From AC-49 sp963817035 (GTDB lineage: Bacteria > Actinomycetota > Thermoleophilia > Solirubrobacterales > Solirubrobacteraceae): DNA of 64,000 bases. The DNA is taken from the NCBI GenBank assembly GCA_963817035.1, contig CAWFMM010000003.1, positions 372,001 to 436,000 on the forward strand. The letters run 5' to 3'. Of this stretch, positions 1 through 7,312 are shown piece after piece (position 1 is the first letter of the stretch; each line of letters opens with the position of its first letter). A program made the translations under genes and the position numbers. The notes beneath the pieces were generated by a model. The model saw only the letters and a program-made list of their open reading frames with translations, did not search any database and had not been told where the DNA came from.

Positions 1-463
1 CGATCGCGCCCGCGACGTCGCCGGCGATGATCTCGGTGTAGATGCCGTGCCGCAGGTGCGTGGCCGGGACGCCGGTCGCCTCGATGCCCTCGAAGACGCG
101 CGTGTGGGCGCTGAGCAGCGGGAAGTCCAGGCCCTCCACCTCCGCCGCTCCCGGGTAGACGATGTGCTTCACGCCGGCGTCGGCGGCGGCCTGGGCGACC
201 GGCAGCATCTCGGCCACGCGCGCATCGGGATCCGGGGTTGGCGTCGGCATCAGCAGCAGGCGATCGACGCCCGTGAACGCGGCGCGCATCGATGCAAGGT
301 CGTGGTAATCGCCCCGGCGCACATCGACACCACGGGCGGAGAGGTCGGCGGCCGCCTCAGGATCGCGGACGCTGACGGCCAGCGGTGCGTCCGGCGCTCG
401 CCGCAGGACCTCCTCGACGATCAGGCGGCCGAGCTGGCCGTTGGCTCCGGTGATCAACAACAT
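1..463 (-). CDS. NAD(P)-binding NmrA/QOR2-like protein, N-terminal part (runs off window)
   Basis: The reading frame starts at ATG 463 and is still open at the left edge, so only about 154 N-terminal residues are visible. The protein begins MLLITGANGQLGRLIVEEVL, a Rossmann dinucleotide-binding loop (TGANGQLG) placed at the extreme N-terminus as in NmrA-like and quinone oxidoreductase 2-type atypical SDR proteins. Further on it reads VDVRRGDYHDLASMRAAF, then DRLLLMPTP, the usual second and third strands of this fold. These proteins act in the cytosol, either as NAD(P)H-dependent reductases or as redox-sensing regulators. It is divergent from the TetR gene at 570, with a double operator between them, so it is the likely regulated target. 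The substrate cannot be told. Confidence 0.85.
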   Translation of the reverse strand, partial: MLLITGANGQLGRLIVEEVLRRAPDAPLAVSVRDPEAAADLSARGVDVRRGDYHDLASMRAAFTGVDRLLLMPTPTPDPDARVAEMLPVAQAAADAGVKHIVYPGAAEVEGLDFPLLSAHTRVFEGIEATGVPATHLRHGIYTEIIAGDVAGAI

Positions 464-485
464 GACAACCCCTTCGGTGGCATAC

Positions 486-549
486 AAGCGGAGATCGGTC
501 CCCGCTGCAGGTCTTGCACGATAACACAAACGGGGATTGGTCTCCGCTT
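486..549. promoter_or_regulatory. Paired operator between the NmrA-like gene and TetR gene
   Basis: AAGCGGAGATCGGTCCCCG at 486-504 is mirrored by CGGGGATTGGTCTCCGCTT at 531-549, an inverted repeat with a 26-base spacer. Each arm is itself an imperfect palindrome of the form GCGGrGAynnrTCyCCGC, so these may be two TetR dimer sites flanking the promoters of both divergent genes. Assignment to the adjacent TetR protein is inference. Confidence 0.6.
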
Positions 550-569
550 ACGGTGGTACGGTTGATGTC

Positions 570-1181
570 GTGCCCGAACCGATCACGCTTCGCGCGGATG
601 CTCAGCGCAACCGCGACACCATCGTCGTCGCCGCGCGCGCAGCGTTCGGCGAGCACGGCCTGGCCGCTTCTCTGGACGACATCGCCAAGCGCGCCAGAGT
701 CGGCAGCGGGACCCTCTATCGCCACTTCCCCACCCGCGACGACCTGATCACGGCCGTGTTCCTGGAACGTATGGCCGAGAACCTCACTGAGCTCGAAGCG
801 GCCCGGCAGAACCCCGACCCCTGGGAGGCGTTCTGCGACTACGTGCGACGGACCTGTCGCGCCCAGGCAGCCGACAAGGGCCTGGCGGACCTCATCGCCA
901 TCGGCCACCGCAGCAAGCAGCTACGCGAACTGCGCAACAAGGCCTACGACGGCCTCGTCGGGCTGATCGACGCCTCGAAAGCCCAGGGCAGCCTGCGCAC
1001 CGACTTCACCTCCGAGGACGTCGTACTACTGCTGATGGCCAACGCAGGCATCATCGACCGCGCCGGTCGGGCCGCGGCAATCGCCTCTGAGCGCTTCGTG
1101 GCAGTCACCCTCGACGGCTATCGCGCCGAAGGCGCGACCCCCGCCTCGCCCTCCCCTCACCCTCACCACGAACAATGCTGA
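570..1181 (+). CDS. TetR/AcrR family transcriptional regulator
   Basis: A 203-residue DNA-binding repressor of the TetR family. The N-terminal helix-turn-helix is clear: RADAQRNRDTIVVAARAAF, then SLDDIAKRARVGSGTLYRHF at about residues 35-55, where the recognition helix ends in the family's typical TLYRHF. The rest is the variable ligand-binding domain. I chose GTG 570 (protein begins VPEPITLRADAQRN) rather than the in-frame ATG 537 because 537 lies inside the operator palindrome. It resembles the second TetR at 2208 through the ligand domain (both have NDPDPW/QNPDPW and a later TSEDVVLLL/ASEDLIVLL stretch), so the two look like paralogues. It probably represses itself and the divergent NmrA-like gene. 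The ligand is unknown. Confidence 0.9.
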   Translation: MPEPITLRADAQRNRDTIVVAARAAFGEHGLAASLDDIAKRARVGSGTLYRHFPTRDDLITAVFLERMAENLTELEAARQNPDPWEAFCDYVRRTCRAQAADKGLADLIAIGHRSKQLRELRNKAYDGLVGLIDASKAQGSLRTDFTSEDVVLLLMANAGIIDRAGRAAAIASERFVAVTLDGYRAEGATPASPSPHPHHEQC

Positions 1182-2058
1182 TCGCCCTACGGCACCGGGG
1201 ACGATAAGACCGGACCGATGGCAAGTGGAACGGGCTTCCCGATTCTGTGCTAACGTGAGCCCCAGGAGCGGATCGGCCGTTCCACTTACGAAAGGTGATG
1301 CCATCATGACCACGCAGACAGCCCCCCGTTTCCTGAACCAGGCGCCGCACGGGTTCTCCAACGTGGTGGAGGTTCCGCCGGGACGTCTGATCTTCGTCAC
1401 CGGCCAGATGTCGATCGACGCGGCGGGCGAGCTGGTCGGCGAGGGCGACTTCGCCGCCCAGGTGGAGCAGGTCTTCGAGAACCTCGTCGCTCAGCTCGCG
1501 GCGGTGGACGCCACGTTCGAGCACGTGATCAAGCTGGAGACACTTGCCGTCGCCGACGCGTTCATGGAGCACATGTACACCTTTGGCGAGGTCCGCAACC
1601 GCTACATCAACCTGACGACCCCGCCGGCGAGCGCCGTCACCCTGGCCCCCAAGCTCGTCCACCCCGGCGCCCTGATCGACATCGCGGTGATCGCCCACCT
1701 TCCGAGCTAGCACCGCCCCGCCCGGCCGGGCGTGCTGCGCCCGGCCAGGGCGGCGGGGCCGGACGCGAGCCGGACGGTCCGCCGGACGCGTGGCGAGCTC
1801 GCCGGAGCGCAGCTTTTCGATCATGGCATTCGTCTGCTCGCGGTAGAAGGTGCCATCCGCGAGCTCGAGGACCGGTAGGAGCTTCTGCCCGGTCATCGCG
1901 ACGACGTCGGCACACGACTTGCGCGACTTGCCGTAGCCGTGGGTCACGACCTCGAACTCGACTCCCGCCTCATCGAGGGCGCGTTCGATCCGCCAGCACG
2001 GGTCGGTCCCGACATGCAGGAAGGTGTAGGAACAGCGATGCAGCTTGACTTTGCTCAT
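1105..2058 (-). CDS. Small glutathione S-transferase N-terminal/glutaredoxin-like protein; frame lacks a stop at the expected end
   Basis: The first roughly 90 codons (2058 to about 1780) encode a thioredoxin-fold domain like the small stand-alone GST N-terminal proteins of actinobacteria: KLHRCSYTFLHVGTDPCW, then RALDEAGVEFEVV, and the cis-proline motif with its partner GQKLLPVLELADGTFYREQ. No C-terminal GST helical domain follows. After GEL the protein turns into arginine- and proline-rich low-complexity sequence. The frame stays open through the hairpin at 1715-1759 and antisense across the whole RidA gene to 1105. I believe only 1770-2058 is functional and that the original stop was lost by a frameshift, but the formal reading frame is the one given. 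It is divergent from the TetR gene at 2208 and shares its operator region. Confidence 0.5.
   Translation of the reverse strand: MSKVKLHRCSYTFLHVGTDPCWRIERALDEAGVEFEVVTHGYGKSRKSCADVVAMTGQKLLPVLELADGTFYREQTNAMIEKLRSGELATRPADRPARVRPRRPGRAQHARPGGAVLARKVGDHRDVDQGAGVDELGGQGDGARRRGRQVDVAVADLAKGVHVLHERVGDGKCLQLDHVLERGVHRRELSDEVLEDLLHLGGEVALADQLARRVDRHLAGDEDQTSRRNLHHVGEPVRRLVQETGGCLRGHDGITFRKWNGRSAPGAHVSTESGSPFHLPSVRSYRPRCRRAISIVRGEGEGRARRGSRLRRDSRRG
1220..1287. promoter_or_regulatory. Operator upstream of RidA gene, shared with the second TetR gene
   Basis: GGCAAGTGGAACG at 1220-1232 and CGTTCCACTT at 1278-1287 form an inverted repeat (AAGTGGAACG/CGTTCCACTT). The same two words, at nearly the same distance, recur at 2126-2192 in front of the TetR gene at 2208. 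This suggests that TetR protein controls both genes. Confidence 0.6.
1306..1710 (+). CDS. RidA family protein (YjgF/YER057c/UK114)
   Basis: A 134-residue protein of the RidA/YjgF superfamily, close to the usual length of 125-135. Family features seen are GRLIFVTGQMSIDAAGELVG near the N-terminus, a central HVIKLETLAVAD segment and the C-terminal VHPGALIDIAVIA strand. Canonical RidA deaminates reactive enamine/imine intermediates using a conserved arginine in a C-terminal R-x-A-V motif. Here the region reads NRYINLTTPPASAVTLAPKL, without a clear counterpart, so it may be a non-canonical subgroup rather than a true imine deaminase. ATG 1306 is preceded by AAAGG at 1291-1295. An operator shared with the TetR gene at 2208 lies directly upstream. 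Confidence 0.85.
   Translation: MTTQTAPRFLNQAPHGFSNVVEVPPGRLIFVTGQMSIDAAGELVGEGDFAAQVEQVFENLVAQLAAVDATFEHVIKLETLAVADAFMEHMYTFGEVRNRYINLTTPPASAVTLAPKLVHPGALIDIAVIAHLPS
1715..1759. terminator. Hairpin between convergent RidA and GST-like genes
   Basis: Arm 1715-1732 (GCCCCGCCCGGCCGGGCG), a 5-base loop, and arm 1738-1759 pair with one 4-base bulge. It lies just after the RidA stop and at the expected end of the opposing gene, so it is a plausible bidirectional terminator although it has no T tract. Confidence 0.6.
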
Positions 2059-2125
2059 CTAGGAGGCCCCATCAGCGCTATTGGTCTAGGTGTCTCGCAG
2101 AGCGGAGGCCACGTGCGAGACGGGT

Positions 2126-2192
2126 GGCAAGTGGAACGAAGGGCCCACTTCGGCGGTCGACGGTACCAAACATCGGATAGGTCGTTCCACTT
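2126..2192. promoter_or_regulatory. Operator/promoter between GST-like gene and TetR gene
   Basis: GGCAAGTGGAACG at 2126-2138 and CGTTCCACTT at 2183-2192 repeat the arrangement found before the RidA gene at 1220-1287. An extra CCACTT at 2145-2150 pairs with AAGTGG at 2129-2134. A TATCCT -10-like box at 2195-2200 sits seven bases before ATG 2208, so the TetR transcript is probably leaderless. Confidence 0.6.
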
Positions 2193-2207
2193 CCTATCCT
2201 GCATGCG

Positions 2208-2927
2208 ATGACGTCACCGGAGAACACACCAACGGGCAAGCCCGAGAACGGCGGCGAAGGTCTGCGCGTCGACGCCGAGCGCAACCGAGCGCGAGTGATG
2301 GAGGCCGCGCGACGGCTCTACGCCACCCACGGGCTCGGCGTCTCGATGGCCGCGATCGCGCGCGAAGCCGGGGTCGGCAAGGCAACGCTCTCGCGACGCT
2401 TCACTCGCGAGCAGCTCGTTCAGGCCGTGTTCGTCGACCAGATGGACGAGTTCGCCGCGGCCACGGCACGGGCGCTGAACGACCCGGACCCCTGGCAGGG
2501 CTTCACCCAATACATCGCCACAGTCTGCGCAATGCAGGCCGCAGATCGCGGGTTCGCGGACGTCCTGACCCTCACGTTTCCCGGAGCGGAGGTCCTCGAG
2601 GCCCGGCGGGCCAAGAGCTACGTGGCGTTCCTCGAGCTGATCGCCCGCGCGAAGGACACCGGCCACCTGCGCGCAGACTTCGCCTCCGAGGACCTGATCG
2701 TGCTCCTGTTCGCCAACGCCGGCGTCCTGGCCGGCACAGGAGGAGACGCGACCGGAGCCTGGCGCCGGCTCGTTGCGCACCTCCTGCGCTCCTTCGCCAC
2801 GCCCGACGCACCAATGCCACCGATGCCGCCCCCACCAGACTCCGACGCCCTGCACCGGGTGATGCTCCAGAGTGCCGGCTTCCCGGCTCACGCCACCGGC
2901 AGCGATCCTCTCCAGGGCTCGAGCTGA
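2208..2927 (+). CDS. TetR/AcrR family transcriptional regulator
   Basis: A 239-residue TetR-family repressor. The DNA-binding domain follows a 20-residue tail: RVDAERNRARVMEAARRLYA, then SMAAIAREAGVGKATLSRRF, the helix-turn-helix, with SRRF replacing the common YRHF. The ligand domain runs to about residue 205 and is followed by a proline-rich tail (MPPMPPPP). It is a paralogue of the regulator at 570. The start is ATG 2208, seven bases after the -10-like TATCCT, with no ribosome binding site, as expected for a leaderless message. The identical inverted repeats before this gene and before RidA suggest that it represses itself, the divergent GST-like gene and RidA. The inducing ligand is unknown. 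Confidence 0.9.
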   Translation: MTSPENTPTGKPENGGEGLRVDAERNRARVMEAARRLYATHGLGVSMAAIAREAGVGKATLSRRFTREQLVQAVFVDQMDEFAAATARALNDPDPWQGFTQYIATVCAMQAADRGFADVLTLTFPGAEVLEARRAKSYVAFLELIARAKDTGHLRADFASEDLIVLLFANAGVLAGTGGDATGAWRRLVAHLLRSFATPDAPMPPMPPPPDSDALHRVMLQSAGFPAHATGSDPLQGSS

Positions 2928-2958
2928 GCCGCACCGTCGACGCTCTCGCGCCCCGCGC

Positions 2959-4014
2959 CTAGGAGGAGGGCGGCAGCGTGGAGGCGTCGATGACGAAGCG
3001 GTAGCGCACGTCGCTCCTGAGCACGCGCTCCCACGCCTCGTTGATCTGGTCGGCGGAGATCCGCTCGATCTCCGGTGCGATGCCGTGCTCGGCGCAGAAG
3101 TCGAGCATCTGCTGGGTCTCCGGGATGCCGCCGTTGGCGGAGCCGGCGAAGCTCCGGCGCTGCATGAGCAGTCCGAAGACCCCGACCGGCAGCGGCTCGC
3201 TCGGAGCGCCGACGTTGACGAGCGCGCCGTCGGTGGCCAGGATGCCGATAAGGCCGTTGATGTCGATCGCGGCGCTGACGGTGTTGATGATCAGGTCGAA
3301 GCGCCCGGCGAGCTCGTCGAAGGTCCTCGGGTCGCTGGTCGCGTAGTAGGCCGTAGCGCCCATCCGCAGACCGTCGTCCTGCTTGGACAGGGTCTGGGAC
3401 AGGACGGTGACCTCCGCGCCCATCGCGTTGGCGATCTTCACAGCCATGTGCCCGAGCCCGCCGAGGCCGATGACGGCGACCTGCTTGCCGGGCCCGGCGT
3501 TCCAGTGGTTCAACGGCGAGTAGGTGGTGATGCCGGCGCAGAGCAGCGGCGCGGCCTGATCGAGCTCGAGGCCGTCGGGGATGCTCAGCACGAAGTGCTC
3601 ATCGACGACGATGTCGCTGGAGTAGCCGCCGTGGGTGGGCGTGCCGTCCGCGTCGACGCCGTTGTAGGTCTGGGTGTTGCCGGGGATGCAGTACTGCTCC
3701 CGGCCCGCCCTGCAGTTGGCGCACTCGCGGCACGAGTTCACCTGGCAGCCCACGCCGACACGGTCGCCGACGGAGTGCTTGGTCACCTCGTCGCCGACGG
3801 CGGTGACGATCCCGGCGATCTCGTGGCCGGGGACCATCGGATAGACGACCTCGCCCCAATCACCGCGCACGGTATGGATGTCGGAGTGGCAGACCCCGCA
3901 GAACTTGACGTCGATGTGCACGTCGCGCGGCCCGAGCTCACGGCGCTCGATGGTCAGCGGGTGCAGGGGGTCCGAGGGGGACGTGGCGCCGTAGGCGCGT
4001 GCCGTCGTGCTCAT
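2959..4014 (-). CDS. Zinc-dependent NAD(P)-dependent alcohol dehydrogenase (YahK/AdhC/CAD type)
   Basis: A 351-residue medium-chain zinc alcohol dehydrogenase. Catalytic zinc ligands are Cys42 in FCGVCHSDIH, the GHE histidine-glutamate (VPGHEIAG) and a later cysteine in PLLCAGITTY. The structural zinc lobe is CRECANCRAGREQYC. The NAD(P)-binding loop reads VIGLGGLGHMAVKIA. FCGVCHSD and the NTQTYNGVDADGTPTHGGYS segment place it with the YahK/cinnamyl-alcohol-dehydrogenase-like group, which reduces many aldehydes with NADPH. I start at ATG 4014 because GGAG lies 7 bases upstream and the family N-terminus begins there. Divergent upstream is the remnant of an MmyB-type regulator and a palindrome that also occurs beside the intact MmyB gene. 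Confidence 0.93.
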   Translation of the reverse strand: MSTTARAYGATSPSDPLHPLTIERRELGPRDVHIDVKFCGVCHSDIHTVRGDWGEVVYPMVPGHEIAGIVTAVGDEVTKHSVGDRVGVGCQVNSCRECANCRAGREQYCIPGNTQTYNGVDADGTPTHGGYSSDIVVDEHFVLSIPDGLELDQAAPLLCAGITTYSPLNHWNAGPGKQVAVIGLGGLGHMAVKIANAMGAEVTVLSQTLSKQDDGLRMGATAYYATSDPRTFDELAGRFDLIINTVSAAIDINGLIGILATDGALVNVGAPSEPLPVGVFGLLMQRRSFAGSANGGIPETQQMLDFCAEHGIAPEIERISADQINEAWERVLRSDVRYRFVIDASTLPPSS

Positions 4015-4112
4015 GGGTTGCTCCAGGGATAGAGGGCGGACTGCGGGTGCGGTGTTGCCGCTCGCAGGGAGCAGATAAACACACATGTCGCCCGAAGGAG
4101 ACACGCTGCGAA

Positions 4113-4133
4113 GGGCACCCCGCCACGGTGCCC
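4113..4133. promoter_or_regulatory. Palindromic operator beside the MmyB remnant
   Basis: AAGGGCACC (4111-4119) and GGTGCCCTT (4127-4135) form a perfect 9-bp inverted repeat around CCGCCAC. The 21-base core GGGCACCCCGCCACGGTGCCC matches 17 of 21 positions of the sequence at 19167-19187 beside the intact MmyB-type gene, so it is probably the operator of this regulator type. Confidence 0.6.
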
Positions 4134-4159
4134 TTTGGTGCGCCCAACAACTGTACGGT

Positions 4160-4372
4160 GAACGGCCGGAGGACGCGCGCAGCGAGATCCGAGAGTTCCT
4201 GACCACCCGCCGGGCCAAGCTCGAGCCCGCCGACGGCGGACTACCGGACTTCGGGCCGCGCCGTGTCCCTGGGCCGCGCCGCGAGGAGGTCACCGTCCTG
4301 GCCGGCGTCAGCGCCCCTACGACAGCCGCATGGAACGCGGCGAGCTCGCAGGCCCAACTGGTCGACCAAGGT
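4160..4372 (+). pseudogene. MmyB-like XRE regulator, 5' remnant with frameshift
   Basis: The frame reads EDARSEIREFLTTRRAKLEP, then GLPDFGPRRVPGPRREEVTV and LAGVS, matching the first 45 or so residues of the intact MmyB-type regulator at 18247-19131. After LAGVS the frame slips: the expected PYYSRMERGDLAG is found as PYDSRMERGELAG in another frame near 4312-4355. Homology then stops abruptly, 14 bases before the acyl-CoA dehydrogenase start. Nothing of the C-terminal ligand domain remains. The gene was divergent from the alcohol dehydrogenase, the usual arrangement for this family, so that enzyme has probably lost its dedicated regulator. Confidence 0.75.
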
Positions 4373-4385
4373 ACCATGCCTCGCT

Positions 4386-5633
4386 ATGTCAACTGTCGAG
4401 CAGACGACGTGGCTCCCTGCTAGCCGATCCGACGAGCACGTGTTCCACGATCTGTTCTCGCCCGACGAAGTTCAGGCTGTGCGTCGATACGTCCGCGAGA
4501 TCGTCGACTCCGAGTTGGCTCCGCTTGCTTCGGCGATCGGTCAGGGCGACGAGATCGCCGATGGGTTTCCTCACGATGCGTTTGGCCGGATGGCCCGCGC
4601 GGACCTCTTCCGGATCCCGTTCGGCCGGCCCCACGGGAACGGGCTCGACCACCCCGCGACCGCAACCGCCGTCACCGTCGAAGAGCTCGCGTATGCCTCC
4701 AACTCCCTGGCGGCCGTCTTCGACGTGCACTGCATCCTCGCCGGGCATGCGGTATCGCTCGCCGACGAGGGGCTCCGCGAGCGATGGCTGCCGCGCCTCT
4801 GCGACGGCACGGCGATCGGTTCGTTCGCGACCAGCGAGCCAGCCGCGTCGACCGATCTCTCCCCCGCCACGATCGAGACGATCGCCACACTCGAGGGCGA
4901 CGAGTACGTCGTCCACGGGCGCAAGCGCTGGATCACGAACTCACCGGTCAGCGACTTTGTCGTCACCTTGGTTCGCACTGGCGACGCGCAGCTGTCGCTC
5001 TTGCTCGTGCCACTGAAGGACACCGATGGAGTGCGGGTCGGACGCGCGGACCGCAAGATGGGCAACCGCGGCCAACTCACGGCGGACATCCACTACGAGG
5101 GCGTGCGGGTTCCCGCCACAAACCTGATCGGCGAGCCTGGCCAGGGGCTGGGCCTTGCCCTGCGTATTCTCACCTTTGGACGCATCGGCATCGGCGCCGC
5201 CGGGGTCGGGATGGCCCAGGCGGCGTTCGACCTCATGGTGGGTCAGCTGAAGGGTCGCCACGCGTTCGGAGGACCGCTTGGCCGACTTCAATACTGGCAG
5301 TTCAAGCTCGCGGAGTACGCGACGGATATCGAAAGTGCCCGTTCGCTCTACCTCAAGGCCGCGATGCGCCTCGACTCTGGCATCGCGTTCCCGGAGCCCG
5401 AGGCCGCGATGGCGAAGCTGCGAGGCAGCGAGCTCGCCGTGACCATCGCCCGCGACGCGATCCAGATCTTCGGCGGCTACGGTTTCACTCACGAGCTCGG
5501 CGATGACGGCCGCAACTGCCGCGCCGAGGAGATCTATCGCGATTCGAAGATCGGCGAGATCTACGAGGGCGCCAACGAGATCCAGAAGTGGATCATTGCC
5601 CGCGGCGTCCTGGGACGCGAGATCACCGGTTAG
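4386..5633 (+). CDS. Acyl-CoA dehydrogenase family protein
   Basis: A 415-residue flavoprotein that oxidises acyl-CoA thioesters to 2-enoyl-CoA using FAD and passes electrons to ETF. Features in order are an N-terminal helical domain, the FAD/substrate loop GSFATSEPAASTDLS, a WITNSPVSDF beta-domain segment and the C-terminal helical domain with RHAFGGPLGRLQYWQFKLAE. The family signature IFGGYGFTHE is present, and IYEGANEIQKWIIAR carries the glutamate usually acting as catalytic base (around residue 391). ATG 4386 fits the family N-terminus. No strong ribosome binding site is seen; a TACCAT box eight bases upstream suggests a leaderless or nearly leaderless start. The acyl chain preference is not evident. 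Confidence 0.9.
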   Translation: MSTVEQTTWLPASRSDEHVFHDLFSPDEVQAVRRYVREIVDSELAPLASAIGQGDEIADGFPHDAFGRMARADLFRIPFGRPHGNGLDHPATATAVTVEELAYASNSLAAVFDVHCILAGHAVSLADEGLRERWLPRLCDGTAIGSFATSEPAASTDLSPATIETIATLEGDEYVVHGRKRWITNSPVSDFVVTLVRTGDAQLSLLLVPLKDTDGVRVGRADRKMGNRGQLTADIHYEGVRVPATNLIGEPGQGLGLALRILTFGRIGIGAAGVGMAQAAFDLMVGQLKGRHAFGGPLGRLQYWQFKLAEYATDIESARSLYLKAAMRLDSGIAFPEPEAAMAKLRGSELAVTIARDAIQIFGGYGFTHELGDDGRNCRAEEIYRDSKIGEIYEGANEIQKWIIARGVLGREITG

Positions 5634-5773
5634 CGTAGTCCGCAACGCTGCGGCGGCCTACTGCGAGAGACCCGTCTCACAGCTCATCGGACCGTCGATC
5701 GACCACGCCAGGTACGACCCACCGTCGCGCGCGTGCGGCTCCGCGTCCTATTGTCGGGGAGCGACGGTCAGCT

Positions 5774-7060
5774 TCACGATGTGAATTCCAAGTCGACGGT
5801 CGACCCGAGCCGAGGGCCGGGGCTGAAGGTGGCAGGCAGCGTGATCCAGCCGTTGGAGAAGCCGACTGAGTCATAGCGCTTCATGGCGTCCCGATCTACC
5901 TCGTAGTCGGGCAGACGTCGCAGCACCTCGCTGATCATCGTCTCGAGGAAGGCCCGCGCCACGTGGATGCCGAGGCAGCGGTGCACCCCCATGCCGAAGC
6001 CCAAGTGGCGGCGAGTGTCACGGTCGAAGTCGACGCGGTCCGGGTCGTCCCATGTGTCCTCGTCATTGTTGGCGGAGGCGATTGAGATCAGCACCCGCAC
6101 GCCCGGCGTGAGTTGGTAGCCGGAAGGGGTGACGGTCGGCTCCTTGACCGTTCTCGCCGCCACCTGTGCGGGCGCGAAATGCCGGATCATCTCCTCCCGA
6201 GCATTGGGGATCACCGACGGGTCCTCGATCAAGCGCCGCCGATCGTCGGGGCTGACGTCAAGCCAATAGAACATGTGCGACACCGTTGCCGCGGTCGTCG
6301 AGTTGGCGGCACCGAGGACCACGTTGGCAGCGCTGACCGTGAGCTCGGGCGTGATCGGGACTCCGTCGAACGTTGCGGTCATGAGCGAACTGAGCATGTC
6401 GTCGCGAGGCTCGGTCTGGCGTGCGCGCACCTCTTGCCAGATGAGCTGATTGAGCCCGGCCGAACCCTTCCGTATCTCCACCCATTCCGGGGTGTCCGGC
6501 CGTGTGTGGACCAGGCGGTGATACACCGGCGCGTAGGTTCGCCAGTCGGCGAGCGAGAGGCCGAGCATCTTCATCGACACGATCCCGATCGCGGGCACGG
6601 CCAAGTCGTTGAGGAGGTCGATCCGACCACTTTCGATCTTTTCGTCGATCAGGGCAGTGACCAACTCGCGAAAGTAGGGCCCCCACCGCTCTTCGGTAAT
6701 GGCGGCGCTGAACCAGGGACTCAGGACCCGGCGAATATACGCGTGGTCCGGCGGGTCCAGGTCGGCCGGGATGTTGGGAACCCCGTCGATATTCGGAACG
6801 GCCGGCAGGACCGCGCCGCCCTTGGTGTTTCCCGCTACCTCCCGGGCCGACGAGAACGTCCGGTAGTCGCGCAGGGCCGCCTGGCCGTCCTCGTACCGGG
6901 TGAGCACGTAGAAGCCGTCCCAAGCGTCGCTGTGGGCAACGGGACAGGTGCGTCGCATCTCCGCGAATCCCCCACGCCAGCCATGTGCGTGCTCGACGGA
7001 GTAGTGGTCAAAATGGACCTCCGGGACTTCGCGCCCCGCGACCTCTGGGACATCGGCCAT
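5774..7060 (-). CDS. Cytochrome P450
   Basis: A 428-residue soluble bacterial P450. The heme loop is HLGFGMGVHRCLGIHVARAF with the thiolate cysteine at about residue 362. The K-helix ExxR is in REEMIRHFAPAQ, and the N-terminal meander has TRYEDGQAALRDYRTFSS. The I-helix is odd: VVLGAANSTTAATV stands where most P450s have (A/G)GxDTT, so the acid residue that helps deliver protons to bound oxygen is replaced by asparagine. Such replacements occur in P450s with unusual chemistry. GGAGAGAGA gives a good ribosome binding site before ATG 7060. No ferredoxin or reductase gene is adjacent, so electrons must come from elsewhere. The substrate is unknown. Confidence 0.93.
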   Translation of the reverse strand: MADVPEVAGREVPEVHFDHYSVEHAHGWRGGFAEMRRTCPVAHSDAWDGFYVLTRYEDGQAALRDYRTFSSAREVAGNTKGGAVLPAVPNIDGVPNIPADLDPPDHAYIRRVLSPWFSAAITEERWGPYFRELVTALIDEKIESGRIDLLNDLAVPAIGIVSMKMLGLSLADWRTYAPVYHRLVHTRPDTPEWVEIRKGSAGLNQLIWQEVRARQTEPRDDMLSSLMTATFDGVPITPELTVSAANVVLGAANSTTAATVSHMFYWLDVSPDDRRRLIEDPSVIPNAREEMIRHFAPAQVAARTVKEPTVTPSGYQLTPGVRVLISIASANNDEDTWDDPDRVDFDRDTRRHLGFGMGVHRCLGIHVARAFLETMISEVLRRLPDYEVDRDAMKRYDSVGFSNGWITLPATFSPGPRLGSTVDLEFTS

Positions 7061-7270
7061 GCGTCTCTCTCTCTCCTGTAGCGACGCAGGCGAGCGTAAC
7101 AGAAACCACCGCCTTCGCTTCAGCCGACGCGCACGAGCCGTCGCCTCCGGTCAACGCGCTTACCAGGTCGTCAGCGCATTCGTTGATTCGACCGGCGCGT
7201 ACTCACCGGAGAGCGCGCCCTCGCGCATGGCATCGAGCGACGCGCGGCAGTGCGCGTGGAGGAGGAACCT

Positions 7271-7306
7271 ACCAAATAGACGGTTGGTGGAACGTATTGC
7301 TATCCT
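7271..7306 (+). promoter_or_regulatory. Promoter and small palindrome before the IOR gene
   Basis: A TATCCT -10-like box at 7301-7306 sits six bases before ATG 7313, with no ribosome binding site, which suggests a leaderless transcript. ACCAA (7271-7275) and TTGGT (7284-7288) form a small inverted repeat just upstream. The remaining part of the 252-base gap to the P450 gene shows nothing recognisable. Confidence 0.4.
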
Positions 7307-7312
7307 CCGGCC

